Shown: positions 50,401 through 64,000, counted from the first letter of the stretch. The stretch is DNA of 64,000 nucleotides from Bathymodiolus brooksi (GCA_963680875.1 OY804584.1:93246031-93310030); one strand, 5' to 3'. The notes: a model not told the origin generated them from the letters alone. Numbers and translations are program-made.

Positions 50401-53029
50401 GAAGCTTCAATTAGTAATACACTTTCTGTTAGAGGTAAGAAGCTTGCTAGATAGATGTTCTAGTTAATGGTGAATTGGTAGACTTTGAAGCTTCAATTAG
50501 TAATACACTTTCTGTTAGAGGTAAGAAGCTTGTTAGATAAACTGGTTCTCTGTTAGAGGTAAGAAGTTTGTTAGATAGATGTTCTAGTTAATGGTGAGTT
50601 GGTAGACTTTGAAGCTTCAATTAGTAATACACTTTCTGATAGAGGTAAGAAGCTTGTTGGATAGATGTTCTAGTTAATGGTGAATTGGTAGACTTTGAAG
50701 CTTCAATTAGTAATACACTTTCTGTTAGAGGTAAGAAGCTTGTTAGATAGACTGGTTCTCCGTTAGAGGTAAGAAGTTTGTTAGATAGATGTTCTAGTTA
50801 ATGGTGAATTGGTAAACTTTGAAGCTTCAATTAGTAATATACTTTCTGTTAGAGATAAGAAGCTTTTTTGATAGACTGGTTCTCTGTTAGAGGTAAGAAG
50901 TTTGTTAGATAGATGTTCTAGTTAATGGTGAATTGGTAGACTTTGAAGCTTCAATTAGTAATACACTTTCTGTTAGAGGTATGAAGCTTGTTAGATAGAC
51001 TGGTTCTCTGTTAGAGGTAAGAAGTTTGTTAGATAGATGTTCTAGTTAATGGTGAATTGGTAGACTTTGAAGCTTCAATTAGTAATACACTTTCTGTTAG
51101 AGGTAAGAAGCTTGTTAGATAGATGTTCTGGTTAATGGTGAATTGGTAGACTTTGAAGCTTCAATTAGTAATACACTTTCTGTTAGAGGTAAGCAGCTTG
51201 TTAGATAGATGTTCTAGTTAATGGTGAATTGGTAGACTTTGAAGCTTCAATTAGTAATACACTTTCTGTTAGAGGTAAGAAGCTTGTTAGATAGATATTC
51301 TAGCTAATGGTGAATTGGTAGACTTTGAAGCTTCAATTAGTAATACACTTTCTGTTTGTGGTAAGAAGCTTGTTAGATAAACTGGTTCTGTGATAGAGGT
51401 AAGAAGTTTGTTAGATAGATGTTCTAGTTAATGGTGAATTGGTAGACTTTGAAGCTTCAATTAGTAATACACTTTCTGATAGAGGTAAGAAGCTTGTTGG
51501 ATAGATGTTCTAGTTAATGGTGAATTGGTAGACTTTGAAGCTTCAATTAGTAATACACTTTCTGTTAGAGTTAAGAAGCTTGTTAGATAGACTGGTTCTC
51601 TGTTAGAGGTAAGAAGTTTGTTAGATAGATGTTCTAGTTAATGGTGAATTGGTAGATTTTGAAGCTTCAATTAGTAATACACTTTCTGTTAGAGGTAAGA
51701 AGCTTGTTAGATAGACTGGTTCTCTGTTAGAGGTAAGAAGTTTGTTAGATAGATGTTCTAGTTAATGGTGAATTGGTAGATTTTGAAGCTTCAATTAGTA
51801 ATACACTTTCTGTTAGAGGTAAGAAGCTTGTTAGATAGATTGGTTCTCTGTTAGAGGTAAGAAGTTTGTTAGATAGATGTTCTAGTTAATGGTGAATTGG
51901 TAAACTTTGAAGCTTCAATTAGTAATACACTTTCTGTAAGAGGTAAGAAGCTTGTTAGATAGACTGGTTCTCTGTTAGAGGTAAGAAGTTTGTTAGATAG
52001 ATGTTCTAGTTAATGGTGAATTGGTAAACTTTGAAGCTTCAATTAGTAATACACTTTCTGTTAGAGGTAAGAAGCTTGTTAGATAGATGTTCTGGTTAAT
52101 GGTGAATTGGTAGACTTTGAAGCTTCAATTAGTAATACACTTTCTCATAGAGGTAAGAAGCTTCTTAGATAGATGTTCTAGTTAATGGTGAATTGGTAGA
52201 CTTTGAAGCTTCAATTAGTAATACACTTTCTGTTAGAGGTAAGAAGCTTGTTAGATAGATGTTCTAGTTAATGGTGAATTGGTAGACTTTGAAGCTTCAA
52301 TTAGTAATACACTTTCTGTTAGAGGTAAAAAGCTTGTTAGATAGATGTTCTAGTTAATGGTGAATTGGTAGACTTTGAAGCTTCAATTAGTAATACACTT
52401 TCTGTTAGAGGTAAGAAGCTTGTTAGATAGATTGGTTCTCTGTTAGAGGTAAGAAGTTTGTTAGATAGATGTTCTAGTTAATGGTGAATTGGTAAACTTT
52501 GAAGCTTCAATTAGTAATACACTTTCTGTTAGAGGTAAGAAGCTTGTTAGATAGATGTTCTGGTTAATGGTGAATTGGTAGACTTTGAAGCTTCAATTAG
52601 TAATACACTTTCTCATAGAGGTAAGAAGCTTCTTAGATAGATGTTCTAGTTAATGGTGAATTGGTAGACTTTGAAGCTTCAATTAGTAATACACTTTCTG
52701 TTAGAGGTAAGAAACTTGTTAGATAGATGTTCTAGTTAATGGTGAATTGGTAAACTTTGAAGCTTCAATTAGTAATACACTTTCTGTTAGAGGTAAGAAG
52801 CTTGTTAGATAGACTGGTTCTCTGTTAGAGGTAAGAAGTTTGTTAGATAGATGTTCTGGTTAATGGTGAATTGGTAGACTTTAAAGCTTCAATTAGTAAT
52901 ACACTTTCTGTTAGAGGTAAGAAGCTTGTTAGATAGATGTTCTAGTTAATGGTGAATTGGTAAACTTTGAAGCTTCAATTAGTAATACACTTTCTGTTAG
53001 AGGTAAGAAGCTTGTTAGATAGATGTTCT

Positions 53030-56000
53030 AGTTAATTGTGAATTGGTAGACTTTGAAGCTTCAATTAGTAATACACTTTCTGTTAGAGGTAAGAAGCTTG
53101 TTAGATAAACTGGTTCTCTGTTAGAGGTAAGAAGTTTGTTAGATAGATGTTCTAGTTAATGGTGAGTTAGTAGACCTTGAAGCTTCAATTAGTAATACAC
53201 TTTCTGATAGAGGTAAGAAGCTTGTTGGATAGATGTTCTAGTTAATGGTGAATTGGTAGACTTTGAAGCTTCAATTAGTAATACACTTTCTGTTAGAGGT
53301 AAGAAGCTTGTTAGATAGACTGGTTCTCCGTTAGAGGTAAGAAGTTTGTTAGATAGATGTTCTAGTTAATGGTGAATTGGTAAACTTTGAAGCTTCAATT
53401 AGTAATATACTTTCTGTTAGATGTAAGAAGCTTTTTTGATAGACTGGTTCTCTGTTAGAGGTAAGAAGTTTGTTAGATAGATGTTCTAGTTAATGGTGAA
53501 TTGGTAAACTTTGAAGCTTCAATTAGTAATACACTTTCTGTTAGAGGTAAGAAGCTTGTTAGATAGACTGGTTCTCTGTTAGAGGTAAGAAGTTTGTTAG
53601 ATAGATGTTCTAGTTAATGGTGAATTGGTAGACTTTGAAGCTTCAATTAGTAATACACTTTCTGTTAGAGGTAAGAAGCTTGTTAGATAGATGTTCTGGT
53701 TAATGGTGAATTGGTAGACTTTGAAGCTTCAATTAGTAATACACTTTCTGTTAGAGGTAAGAAGCTTGTTAGATAGATGTTCTAGTTAATGGTGAATTGG
53801 TAGACTTTGAAGCTTCAATTAGTAATACACTTTCTGTTAGAGGTAAGAAGCTTGTTAGATAGATGTTCTAGCTAATGGTGAATTGGTAGACTTTGAAGCT
53901 TCAATTAGTAATACACTTTCTGTTTGTGGTAAGAAGCTTGTTAGATAAACTGGTTCTGTGTTAGAGGTAAGAAGTTTGTTAGGTAGATGTTCTAGTTAAT
54001 GGTGAATTGGTAGACTTTGAAGCTTCAATTAGTAATACACTTTCTGATAGAGGTAAGAAGCTTGTTGGATAGATGTTCTAGTTAATGGTGAATTGGTAGA
54101 CTTTGAAGCTTCAATTAGTAATACACTTTCTGTTAGAGTTAAGAAGCTTGTTAGATAGACTGGTTCTCTGTTAGAGGTAAGAAGTTTGTTAGATAGATGT
54201 TCTAGTTAATGGTGAATTGGTAGATTTTGAAGCTTCAATTAGTAATACACTTTCTGTTAGAGGTAAGAAGCTTGTTAGATAGACTGGTTCTCTGTTAGAG
54301 GTAAGAAGTTTGTTAGATAGATGTTCTAGTTAATGGTGAATTGGTAGATTTTGAAGCTTCAATTAGTAATACACTTTCTGTTAGAGGTAAGAAGCTTGTT
54401 AGATAGATTGGTTCTCTGTTAGAGGTAAGAAGTTTGTTAGATAGATGTTCTAGTTAATGGTGAATTGGTAAACTTTGAAGCTTCAATTAGTAATACACTT
54501 TCTGTAAGAGGTAAGAAGCTTGTTAGATAGACTGGTTCTCTGTTAGAGGTAAGAAGTTTGTTAGATAGATGTTCTAGTTAATGGTGAATTGGTAAACTTT
54601 GAAGCTTCAATTAGTAATACACTTTCTGTTAGAGGTAAGAAGCTTGTTAGATAGATGTTCTGGTTAATGGTGAATTGGTAGACTTTGAAGCTTCAATTAG
54701 TAATACACTTTCTGTTAGAGGTAAGAAGCTTGTTAGATAGATGTTCTAGTTAATGGTGAATTGGTAGACTTTGAAGCTTCAATTAGTAATACACTTTCTG
54801 TTAGAGGTAAGAAGCTTGTTAGATAGATGTTCTAGCTAATGGTGAATTGGTAGACTTTGAAGCTTCAATTAGTAATACACTTTCTGTTTGTGGTAAGAAG
54901 CTTGTTAGATAAACTGGTTCTGTGTTAGAGGTAAGAAGTTTGTTAGATAGATGTTCTAGTTAATGGTGAATTGGTAAACTTTGAAGCTTCAATTAGTAAT
55001 ACACTTTCTGTAAGAGGTAAGAAGCTTGTTAGATAGACTGGTTCTCTGTTAGAGGTAAGAAGTTTGTTAGATAGATGTTCTAGTTAATGGTGAATTGGTA
55101 AACTTTGAAGCTTCAATTAGTAATACACTTTCTGTTAGAGGTAAGAAGCTTGTTAGATAGATGTTCTGGTTAATGGTGAATTGGTAGACTTTGAAGCTTC
55201 AATTAGTAATACACTTTCTGTTAGAGGTAAGAAGCTTGTTAGATAGATGTTCTAGTTAATGGTGAATTGGTAGACTTTGAAGCTTCAATTAGTAATACAC
55301 TTTCTGTTAGAGGTAAGAAGCTTGTTAGATAGATGTTCTAGCTAATGGTGAATTGGTAGACTTTGAAGCTTCAATTAGTAATACACTTTCTGTTTGTGGT
55401 AAGAAGCTTGTTAGATAAACTGGTTCTGTGTTAGAGGTAAGAAGTTTGTTAGGTAGATGTTCTAGTTAATGGTGAATTGGTAGACTTTGAAGCTTCAATT
55501 AGTAATACACTTTCTGATAGAGGTAAGAACCTTGTTGGATAGATGTTCTAGTTAATGGTGAATTGGTAGACTTTGAAGCTTCAATTAGTAATACACTTTC
55601 TGTTAGAGTTTAGAAGCTTGTTAGATAGACTGGTTCTCTGTTAGAGGTAAGAAGTTTGTTAGATAGATGTTCTAGTTAATGGTGAATTGGTAGATTTTGA
55701 AGCTTCAATTAGTAATACACTTTCTGTTAGAGGTAAGAAGCTTGTTAGATAGACTGGTTCTCTGTTAGAGGTAAGAAGTTTGTTAGATAGATGTTCTAGT
55801 TAATGGTGAATTGGTAGATTTTGAAGCTTCAATTAGTAATACACTTTCTGTTAGAGGTAAGAAGCTTGTTAGATAGATTGGTTCTCTGTTAGAGGTAAGA
55901 AGTTTGTTAGATAGATGTTCTAGTTAATGGTGAATTGGTAAACTTTGAAGCTTCAATTAGTAATACACTTTCTGTTAGAGGTAAGAAGCTTGTTAGATAG

Positions 56001-59000
56001 ATGTTCTAGTTAATGGTGAATTGGTAGACTTTGAAGCTTCAATTAGTAATACACTTTCTGTTAGAGGTAAGAAGCTTGTTAGATAGATGTTCTAGTTAAT
56101 GGTGAATTGGTAGACTTTGAAGCTTCAATTAGTAATACACTTTCTGTTAGAGGTAAAAAGCTTGTTAGATAGATGTTCTAGTTAATGGTGAATTGGTAGA
56201 CTTTGAAGCTTCAATTAGTAATACACTTTCTGTTAGAGGTAAGAAGCTTGTTAGATAGATTGGTTCTCTGTTAGAGGTAAGAAGTTTGTTAGATAGATGT
56301 TCTAGTTAATGGTGAATTGGTAAACTTTGAAGCTTCAATTAGTAATACACTTTCTGTTAGAGGTAAGAAGCTTGTTAGATAGATGTTCTGGTTAATGGTG
56401 AATTGGTAGACTTTGAAGCTTCAATTAGTAATACACTTTCTCATAGAGGTAAGAAGCTTCTTAGATAGATGTTCTAGTTAATGGTGAATTGGTAGACTTT
56501 GAAGCTTCAATTAGTAATACACTTTCTGTTAGAGGTAAGAAGCTTGTTAGATAGATGTTCTAGTTAATGGTGAATTGGTAAACTTTGAAGCTTCAATTAG
56601 TAATACACTTTCTGTTAGAGGTAAGAAGCTTGTTAGATAGACTGGTTCTCTGTTAGAGGTAAGAAGTTTGTTAGATAGATGTTCTGGTTAATGGTGAATT
56701 GGTAGACTTTAAAGCTTCAATTAGTAATACACTTTCTGTTAGAGGTAAGAAGCTTGTTAGATAGATGTTCTGGTTAATGGTGAATTGGTAGACTTTGAAG
56801 CTTCAATTAGTAATACACTTTCTGTTAGAGGTAAGAAGCTTGTTAGATAGATGTTCTAGTTAATGGTGAATTGGTAAACTTTGAAGCTTCAATTAGTAAT
56901 ACACTTTCTGTTAGAGGTAAGAAGCTTGTTAGATAGATGTTCTAGTTAATTGTGAATTGGTAGACTTTGAAGCTTCAATTAGTAATACACTTTCTGTTAG
57001 AGGTAAGAAGCTTGTTAGATAAACTGGTTCTCTGTTAGAGGTAAGAAGTTTGTTAGATAGATGTTCTAGTTAATGGTGAGTTAGTAGACCTTGAAGCTTC
57101 AATTAGTAATACACTTTCTGATAGAGGTAAGAAGCTTGTTGGATAGATGTTCTAGTTAATGGTGAATTGGTAGACTTTGAAGCTTCAATTAGTAATACAC
57201 TTTCTGTTAGAGGTAAGAAGCTTGTTAGATAGACTGGTTCTCCGTTAGAGGTAAGAAGTTTGTTAGATAGATGTTCTAGTTAATGGTGAATTGGTAAACT
57301 TTGAAGCTTCAATTAGTAATATACTTTCTGTTAGATGTAAGAAGCTTTTTTGATAGACTGGTTCTCTGTTAGAGGTAAGAAGTTTGTTAGATAGATGTTC
57401 TAGTTAATGGTGAATTGGTAAACTTTGAAGCTTCAATTAGTAATACACTTTCTGTTAGAGGTAAGAAGCTTGTTAGATAGACTGGTTCTCTGTTAGAGGT
57501 AAGAAGTTTGTTAGATAGATGTTCTAGTTAATGGTGAATTGGTAGACTTTGAAGCTTCAATTAGTAATACACTTTCTGTTAGAGGTAAGAAGCTTGTTAG
57601 ATAGATGTTCTGGTTAATGGTGAATTGGTAGACTTTGAAGCTTCAATTAGTAATACACTTTCTGTTAGAGGTAAGAAGCTTGTTAGATAGATGTTCTAGT
57701 TAATGGTGAATTGGTAGACTTTGAAGCTTCAATTAGTAATACACTTTCTGTTAGAGGTAAGAAGCTTGTTAGATAGATGTTCTAGCTAATGGTGAATTGG
57801 TAGACTTTGAAGCTTCAATTAGTAATACACTTTCTGTTTGTGGTAAGAAGCTTGTTAGATAAACTGGTTCTGTGTTAGAGGTAAGAAGTTTGTTAGGTAG
57901 ATGTTCTAGTTAATGGTGAATTGGTAGACTTTGAAGCTTCAATTAGTAATACACTTTCTGATAGAGGTAAGAAGCTTGTTGGATAGATGTTCTAGTTAAT
58001 GGTGAATTGGTAGACTTTGAAGCTTCAATTAGTAATACACTTTCTGTTAGAGTTAAGAAGCTTGTTAGATAGACTGGTTCTCTGTTAGAGGTAAGAAGTT
58101 TGTTAGATAGATGTTCTAGTTAATGGTGAATTGGTAGATTTTGAAGCTTCAATTAGTAATACACTTTCTGTTAGAGGTAAGAAGCTTGTTAGATAGACTG
58201 GTTCTCTGTTAGAGGTAAGAAGTTTGTTAGATAGATGTTCTAGTTAATGGTGAATTGGTAGATTTTGAAGCTTCAATTAGTAATACACTTTCTGTTAGAG
58301 GTAAGAAGCTTGTTAGATAGATTGGTTCTCTGTTAGAGGTAAGAAGTTTGTTAGATAGATGTTCTAGTTAATGGTGAATTGGTAAACTTTGAAGCTTCAA
58401 TTAGTAATACACTTTCTGTAAGAGGTAAGAAGCTTGTTAGATAGACTGGTTCTCTGTTAGAGGTAAGAAGTTTGTTAGATAGATGTTCTAGTTAATGGTG
58501 AATTGGTAAACTTTGAAGCTTCAATTAGTAATACACTTTCTGTTAGAGGTAAGAAGCTTGTTAGATAGATGTTCTGGTTAATGGTGAATTGGTAGACTTT
58601 GAAGCTTCAATTAGTAATACACTTTCTGTTAGAGGTAAGAAGCTTGTTAGATAGATGTTCTAGTTAATGGTGAATTGGTAGACTTTGAAGCTTCAATTAG
58701 TAATACACTTTCTGTTAGAGGTAAGAAGCTTGTTAGATAGATGTTCTAGCTAATGGTGAATTGGTAGACTTTGAAGCTTCAATTAGTAATACACTTTCTG
58801 TTTGTGGTAAGAAGCTTGTTAGATAAACTGGTTCTGTGTTAGAGGTAAGAAGTTTGTTAGATAGATGTTCTAGTTAATGGTGAATTGGTAAACTTTGAAG
58901 CTTCAATTAGTAATACACTTTCTGTAAGAGGTAAGAAGCTTGTTAGATAGACTGGTTCTCTGTTAGAGGTAAGAAGTTTGTTAGATAGATGTTCTAGTTA

Positions 59001-59895
59001 ATGGTGAATTGGTAAACTTTGAAGCTTCAATTAGTAATACACTTTCTGTTAGAGGTAAGAAGCTTGTTAGATAGATGTTCTGGTTAATGGTGAATTGGTA
59101 GACTTTGAAGCTTCAATTAGTAATACACTTTCTGTTAGAGGTAAGAAGCTTGTTAGATAGATGTTCTAGTTAATGGTGAATTGGTAGACTTTGAAGCTTC
59201 AATTAGTAATACACTTTCTGTTAGAGGTAAGAAGCTTGTTAGATAGATGTTCTAGCTAATGGTGAATTGGTAGACTTTGAAGCTTCAATTAGTAATACAC
59301 TTTCTGTTTGTGGTAAGAAGCTTGTTAGATAAACTGGTTCTGTGTTAGAGGTAAGAAGTTTGTTAGGTAGATGTTCTAGTTAATGGTGAATTGGTAGACT
59401 TTGAAGCTTCAATTAGTAATACACTTTCTGATAGAGGTAAGAAGCTTGTTGGATAGATGTTCTAGTTAATGGTGAATTGGTAGACTTTGAAGCTTCAATT
59501 AGTAATACACTTTCTGTTAGAGTTTAGAAGCTTGTTAGATAGACTGGTTCTCTGTTAGAGGTAAGAAGTTTGTTAGATAGATGTTCTAGTTAATGGTGAA
59601 TTGGTAGATTTTGAAGCTTCAATTAGTAATACACTTTCTGTTAGAGGTAAGAAGCTTGTTAGATAGACTGGTTCTCTGTTAGAGGTAAGAAGTTTGTTAG
59701 ATAGATGTTCTAGTTAATGGTGAATTGGTAGATTTTGAAGCTTCAATTAGTAATACACTTTCTGTTAGAGGTAAGAAGCTTGTTAGATAGATTGGTTCTC
59801 TGTTAGAGGTAAGAAGTTTGTTAGATAGATGTTCTAGTTAATGGTGAATTGGTAAACTTTGAAGCTTCAATTAGTAATACACTTTTTGTTAGAGG
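53030..59895 (+). repeat. 3,914-bp higher-order repeat, two copies, in array 3
   Basis: GTTAATTGTG at 53031 and 56945, ATGTAAGAAGCTTTTTTG at 53421 and 57335, AGGTAGATG at 53981 and 57895, and TGTTAGAGTTTAGAAG at 55601 and 59515 all have the same 3,914-bp offset. Just upstream (52323 and 56151; 52881 and 56709) the offset is 3,828, which is 86 less, so one unit was gained or lost. Confidence 0.85.
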
Positions 59896-62800
59896 TAAGA
59901 AGCTTGTTAGATAGATGTTCTGGTTAATGGTGAATTGGTAGACTTTGAAGCTTCAATTAGTAATACACTTTCTCATAGAGGTAAGAAGCTTCTTAGATAG
60001 ATGTTCTAGTTAATGGTGAATTGGTAGACTTTGAAGCTTCAATTAGTAATACACTTTCTGTTAGAGGTAAGAAGCTTGTTAGATAGATGTTCTAGTTAAT
60101 GGTGAATTGGTAAACTTTGAAGCTTCAATTAGTAATACACTTTCTGTTAGAGGTAAGAAGCTTGTTAGATAGACTGGTTCTCTGTTAGAGGTAAGAAGCT
60201 TGTTAGATAGATTTTCTGGTTAATGGTGAATTGGTAGACTTTGAAGCTTCAATTAGTAATACACTTTCTGTTAGAGGTAAGAAGCTTGTTAGATAGATGT
60301 TCTAGTTAATGGTGAATTGGTAAACTTTGAAGCTTCAATTAGTAATACACTTTCTGTTAGAGGTAAGAAGCTTGTTAGATAGATGTTCTAGTTAATGGTG
60401 AATTGGTAGACTTTGAAGCTTCAATTAGTAATACACTTTCTGTTAGAGGTAAGAAGCTTGTTAGATAAACTGGTTCTCTGTTAGAGGTAAGAAGTTTGTT
60501 AGATAGATGTTCTAGTTAATGGTGAGTTGGTAGACTTTGAAGCTTCAATTAGTAATACACTTTCTGATAGAGGTAAGAAGCTTGTTGGATATATGTTCTA
60601 GTTAATGGTGAATTGGTAGACTTTGAAGCTTCAATTAGTAATACACTTTCTGTTAGAGGTAAGAAGCTTGTTAGATAGACTGGTTCTCCGTTAGAGGTAA
60701 GAAGTTTGTTAGATAGATGTTCTAGTTAATGGTGAATTGGTAAACTTTGAAGCTTCAATTAGTAATATACTTTCTGTTAGAGGTAAGAAGCTTTTTTGAT
60801 AGACTGGTTCTCTGTTAGAGGTAAGAAGTCTGTTAGATAGATGTTCTAGTTAATGGTGAATTGGTAAACTTTGAAGCTTCAATTAGTAATACACTTTCTG
60901 TTAGAGGTAAGAAGCTTGTTAGATAGACTGGTTCTCTATTAGAGGTAAGAAGTTTGTTAGATAGATGTTCTAGTTAATGGTGAATTGGTAGACTTTGAAG
61001 CTTCAATTAGTAATACACTTTCTGTTAGAGGTAAGAAGCTTGTTAGATAGATGTTCTGGTTAATGGTGAATTGGTAGACTTTGAAGCTTCAATTAGTAAT
61101 ACACTTTCTGTTAGAGGTAAGAAGCTTGTTAGATAGATGTTCTAGTTAATGGTGAATTGGTAGACTTTGAAGCTTCAATTAGTAATACACTTTCTGTTAG
61201 AGGTAAGAAGCTTGTTAGATAGATGTTCTAGCTAATGGTGAATTGGTAGACTTTGAAGCTTCAATTAGTAATACACTTTCTGTTTGTGGTAAGAAGCTTG
61301 TTAGATAAACTGGTTCTGTGTTAGAGGTAAGAAGTTTGTTAGGTGGATGTTCTAGTTAATGGTGAATTGGTAGACTTTGAAGCTTCAATTAGTAATACAC
61401 TTTCTGATAGAGGTAAGAAGCTTGTTGGATAGATGTTCTAGTTAATGGTGAATTGGTAGACTTTGAAGCTTCAATTAGTAATACACTTTCTGTTAGAGTT
61501 AAGAAGCTTGTTAGATAGACTGGTTCTCTGTTAGAGGTAAGAAGTTTGTTAGATAGATGTTCTAGTTAATGGTGAATTGGTAGATTTTGAAGCTTCAATT
61601 AGTAATACACTTTCTGTTAGAGGTAAGAAGCTTGTTAGATAGATTGGTTCTCTGTTAGAGGTAAGAAGTTTGTTAGATAGATGTTCTAGTTAATGGTGAA
61701 TTGGTAAACTTTGAAGCTTCAATTAGTAATACACTTTCTGTAAGAGGTAAGAAGCTTGTTAGATAGACTGGTTCTCTGTTAGAGGTAAGAAGTTTGTTAG
61801 ATAGATGTTCTAGTTAATGGTGAATTGGTAAACTTTGAAGCTTCAATTAGTAATACACTTTCTGTTAGAGGTAAGCAGCTTGTTAGATAGATGTTCTGGT
61901 TAATGGTGAATTGGTAGACTTTGAAGCTTCAATTAGTAATACACTTTTTCATAGAGGTAAGAAGCTTCTTAGATAGATGTTCTAGTTAATGGTGAATTGG
62001 TAGACTTTGAAGCTTCAATTAGTAATACAATTTCTGTTAGAGGTAAGAAGCTTGTTAGATAGATGTTCTAGTTACTGGTGAATTGGTAGACTTTGAAGCT
62101 TCAATTAGTAATACACTTTTCTGTTAGAGGTAAGAAGCTTTTTTGATAGACTGGTTCTCTGTTAGAGGTAAGAAGCTTTTTTGATAGACTGGTTCTCTGT
62201 TAGAGGTAAGAAGTTTGTTAGATAGATGTTCTAGTTAATGGTGAATTGGTAAACTTTGAAGCTTCAATTAGTAATACACTTTCTGTTAGAGGTAAGAAGC
62301 TTGTTAGATAGACTGGTTCTCTGTTAGAGGTAAGAAGTTTGTTAGATAGATGTTCTAGTTAATGGTGAATTGGTAGACTTTGAAGCTTCAATTAGTAATA
62401 CACTTTCTGTTAGAGGTAAGAAGCTTGTTAGATAGATGTTCTGGTTAATGGTGAATTGGTAGACTTTGAAGCTTCAATTAGTAATACACTTTCTGTTAGA
62501 GGTAAGACGCTTGTTAGATAGATGTTCTAGTTAATGGTGAATTGGTAGACTTTGAAGCTTCAATTAGTAATACACTTTCTGTTAGAGGTAAGAAGCTTGT
62601 TGGATAGATGTTCTAGCTAATGGTGAATTGGTAGACTTTGAAGCTTCAATTAGTAATACACTTTCTGTTTGTGGTAAGAAGCTTGTTAGATAAACTGGTT
62701 CTGTGTTAGAGGTAAGAAGTTTGTTAGGTAGATGTTCTAGTTAATGGTGAATTGGTAGACTTTGAAGCTTCAATTAGTAATACACTTTCTGATAGAGGTA

Positions 62801-64000
62801 AGAAGCTTGTTGGATAGATGTTCTAGTTAATGGTGAATTGGTAGACTTTGAAGCTTCAATTAGTAATACACTTTCTGTTAGAGTTAAGAAGCTTGTTAGA
62901 TAGACTGGTTCTCTGTTAGAGGTAAGAAGTTTGTTAGATAGATGTTCTAGTTAATGGTGAATTGGTAGATTTTGAAGCTTCAATTAGTAATACACTTTCT
63001 GTTAGAGGTAAGAAGCTTGTTAGATAGACTGGTTCTCTGTTAGAGGTAAGAAGTTTGTTAGATAGATGTTCTAGTTAATGGTGAATTGGTAGATTTTGAA
63101 GCTTCAATTAGTAATACACTTTCTGTTAGAGGTAAGAAGCTTGTTAGATAGATTGGTTCTCTGTTAGAGGTAAGAAGTTTGTTAGATAGATGTTCTAGTT
63201 AATGGTGAATTGGTAAACTTTGAAGCTTCAATTAGTAATACACTTTCTGTAAGAGCTAAGAAGCTTGTTAGATAGATTGGTTCTCTGTTAGAGGTAAGAA
63301 GTTTGTTAGATAGATGTTCTAGTTAATGGTGAATTGGTAAACTTTGAAGCTTCAATTAGTAATACACTTTCTGTTAGAGGTAAGAAGCTTGTTAGATAGA
63401 TGTTCTGGTTAATGGTGAATTGGTAGACTTTGAAGCTTCAATTAGTAATACACTTTCTCATAGAGGTAAGAAGCTTCTTAGATAGATGTTCTAGTTAATG
63501 GTGAATTGGTAGACTTTGAAGCTTCAATTAGTAATACACTTTCTGTTAGAGGTAAGAAGCTTGTTAGATAGATGTTCTAGTTAATGGTGAATTGGTAGAC
63601 TTAGAAGCTTCAATTAGTAATACACTTTCTGTTAGAGGTAAGAAGCTTGTTAGATAGATGTTCTAGTTAATGGTGAATTGGTAGACTTTGAAGCTTCAAT
63701 TAGAAATACACTTTCTGTTTGTGGTAAGAAGCTTGTTAGATAAACTGGTTCTGTGTTAGAGGTAAGAAGTTTGTTAGATAGATGTTCTAGTTAATGGTGA
63801 ATTGGTAGACTTTGAAGCTTCAATTAGTAATACACTGTCTGATAGAGGTAAGAAGCTTGTTGGATAGATGTTCTAGTTAATGGTGAATTGGTAGACTTTG
63901 AAGCTTCAATTAGTAATACACTTTCTGTTAGAGGTAAGAAGCTTGTTAGATAGACTGGTTCTCTGTTAGAGGTAAGAAGTTTGTTAGATAGATGTTCTAG

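Noticed and set aside
25787..64000. Array 3 as a long tandem-repeat coding region
   Set aside because: The 86-bp unit shifts frame each copy, and the exon frame meets TAG in the intron-derived part of every unit. No open frame longer than about one unit was seen.

Overview
The window is a piece of a large, intron-rich animal gene on the + strand. No prokaryotic feature is present. Degraded interspersed repeats at about 6780-6965, 7555-7745, 8265-8375 and 24406-24630 resemble, from memory, repeats common in mussels (Mytilus and relatives). A bivalve mollusc is therefore the best guess, but no search was run.

Gene. Nine exons between 4028 and 25786 join in phase through GT-AG introns and give 555 codons with no stop. 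Domains in order are a NIDO domain (end part, exons 1-2), an IPT/TIG-like E-set domain (exon 3), a linker (exons 4-5), an AMOP domain (exons 6-7) and the first part of a von Willebrand factor type D domain (exons 8-9). This is the order seen in Mesh-like cell-surface proteins and, in part, in SUSD2 and MUC4. The signal peptide and start of NIDO lie before the window. The rest of VWD and the C-terminus lie after it.

Layout. 1-4044: minisatellite of about 43 bp, with four near-identical 640-bp blocks and a SINE inserted at 3632-3911. 4028-7115: exons 1-4, with a 480-bp inverted-repeat transposon in intron 1. 7116-22070: a 15-kb intron, mostly a 59-bp minisatellite (about 8387-21700). 22071-25786: exons 5-9, with a SINE 3' end, a palindromic element and a short duplication in the introns. 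25717-64000: a minisatellite with 86- and 124-bp units that runs off the window. The three arrays make up about 87% of the window.

Main observation. The two outer arrays are built on exon edges. In the 86-bp array each unit copies the last 70 bp of the VWD exon plus 16 bp of intron, including the 5' splice site GTAAGA, so one real donor is followed by several hundred copies. In the 43-bp array the last unit contains the 3' splice site and first 17 bases of the NIDO exon, so one real acceptor is preceded by dozens of similar sites. The middle 59-bp unit also carries 3'-splice-site-like motifs. One gene thus holds three sense-oriented arrays with splice-site-like sequence. The 86-bp unit also holds a 66-bp phase 1-1 open cassette that could in principle act as an exon. 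Whether the splicing machinery uses any of this cannot be told from sequence alone.
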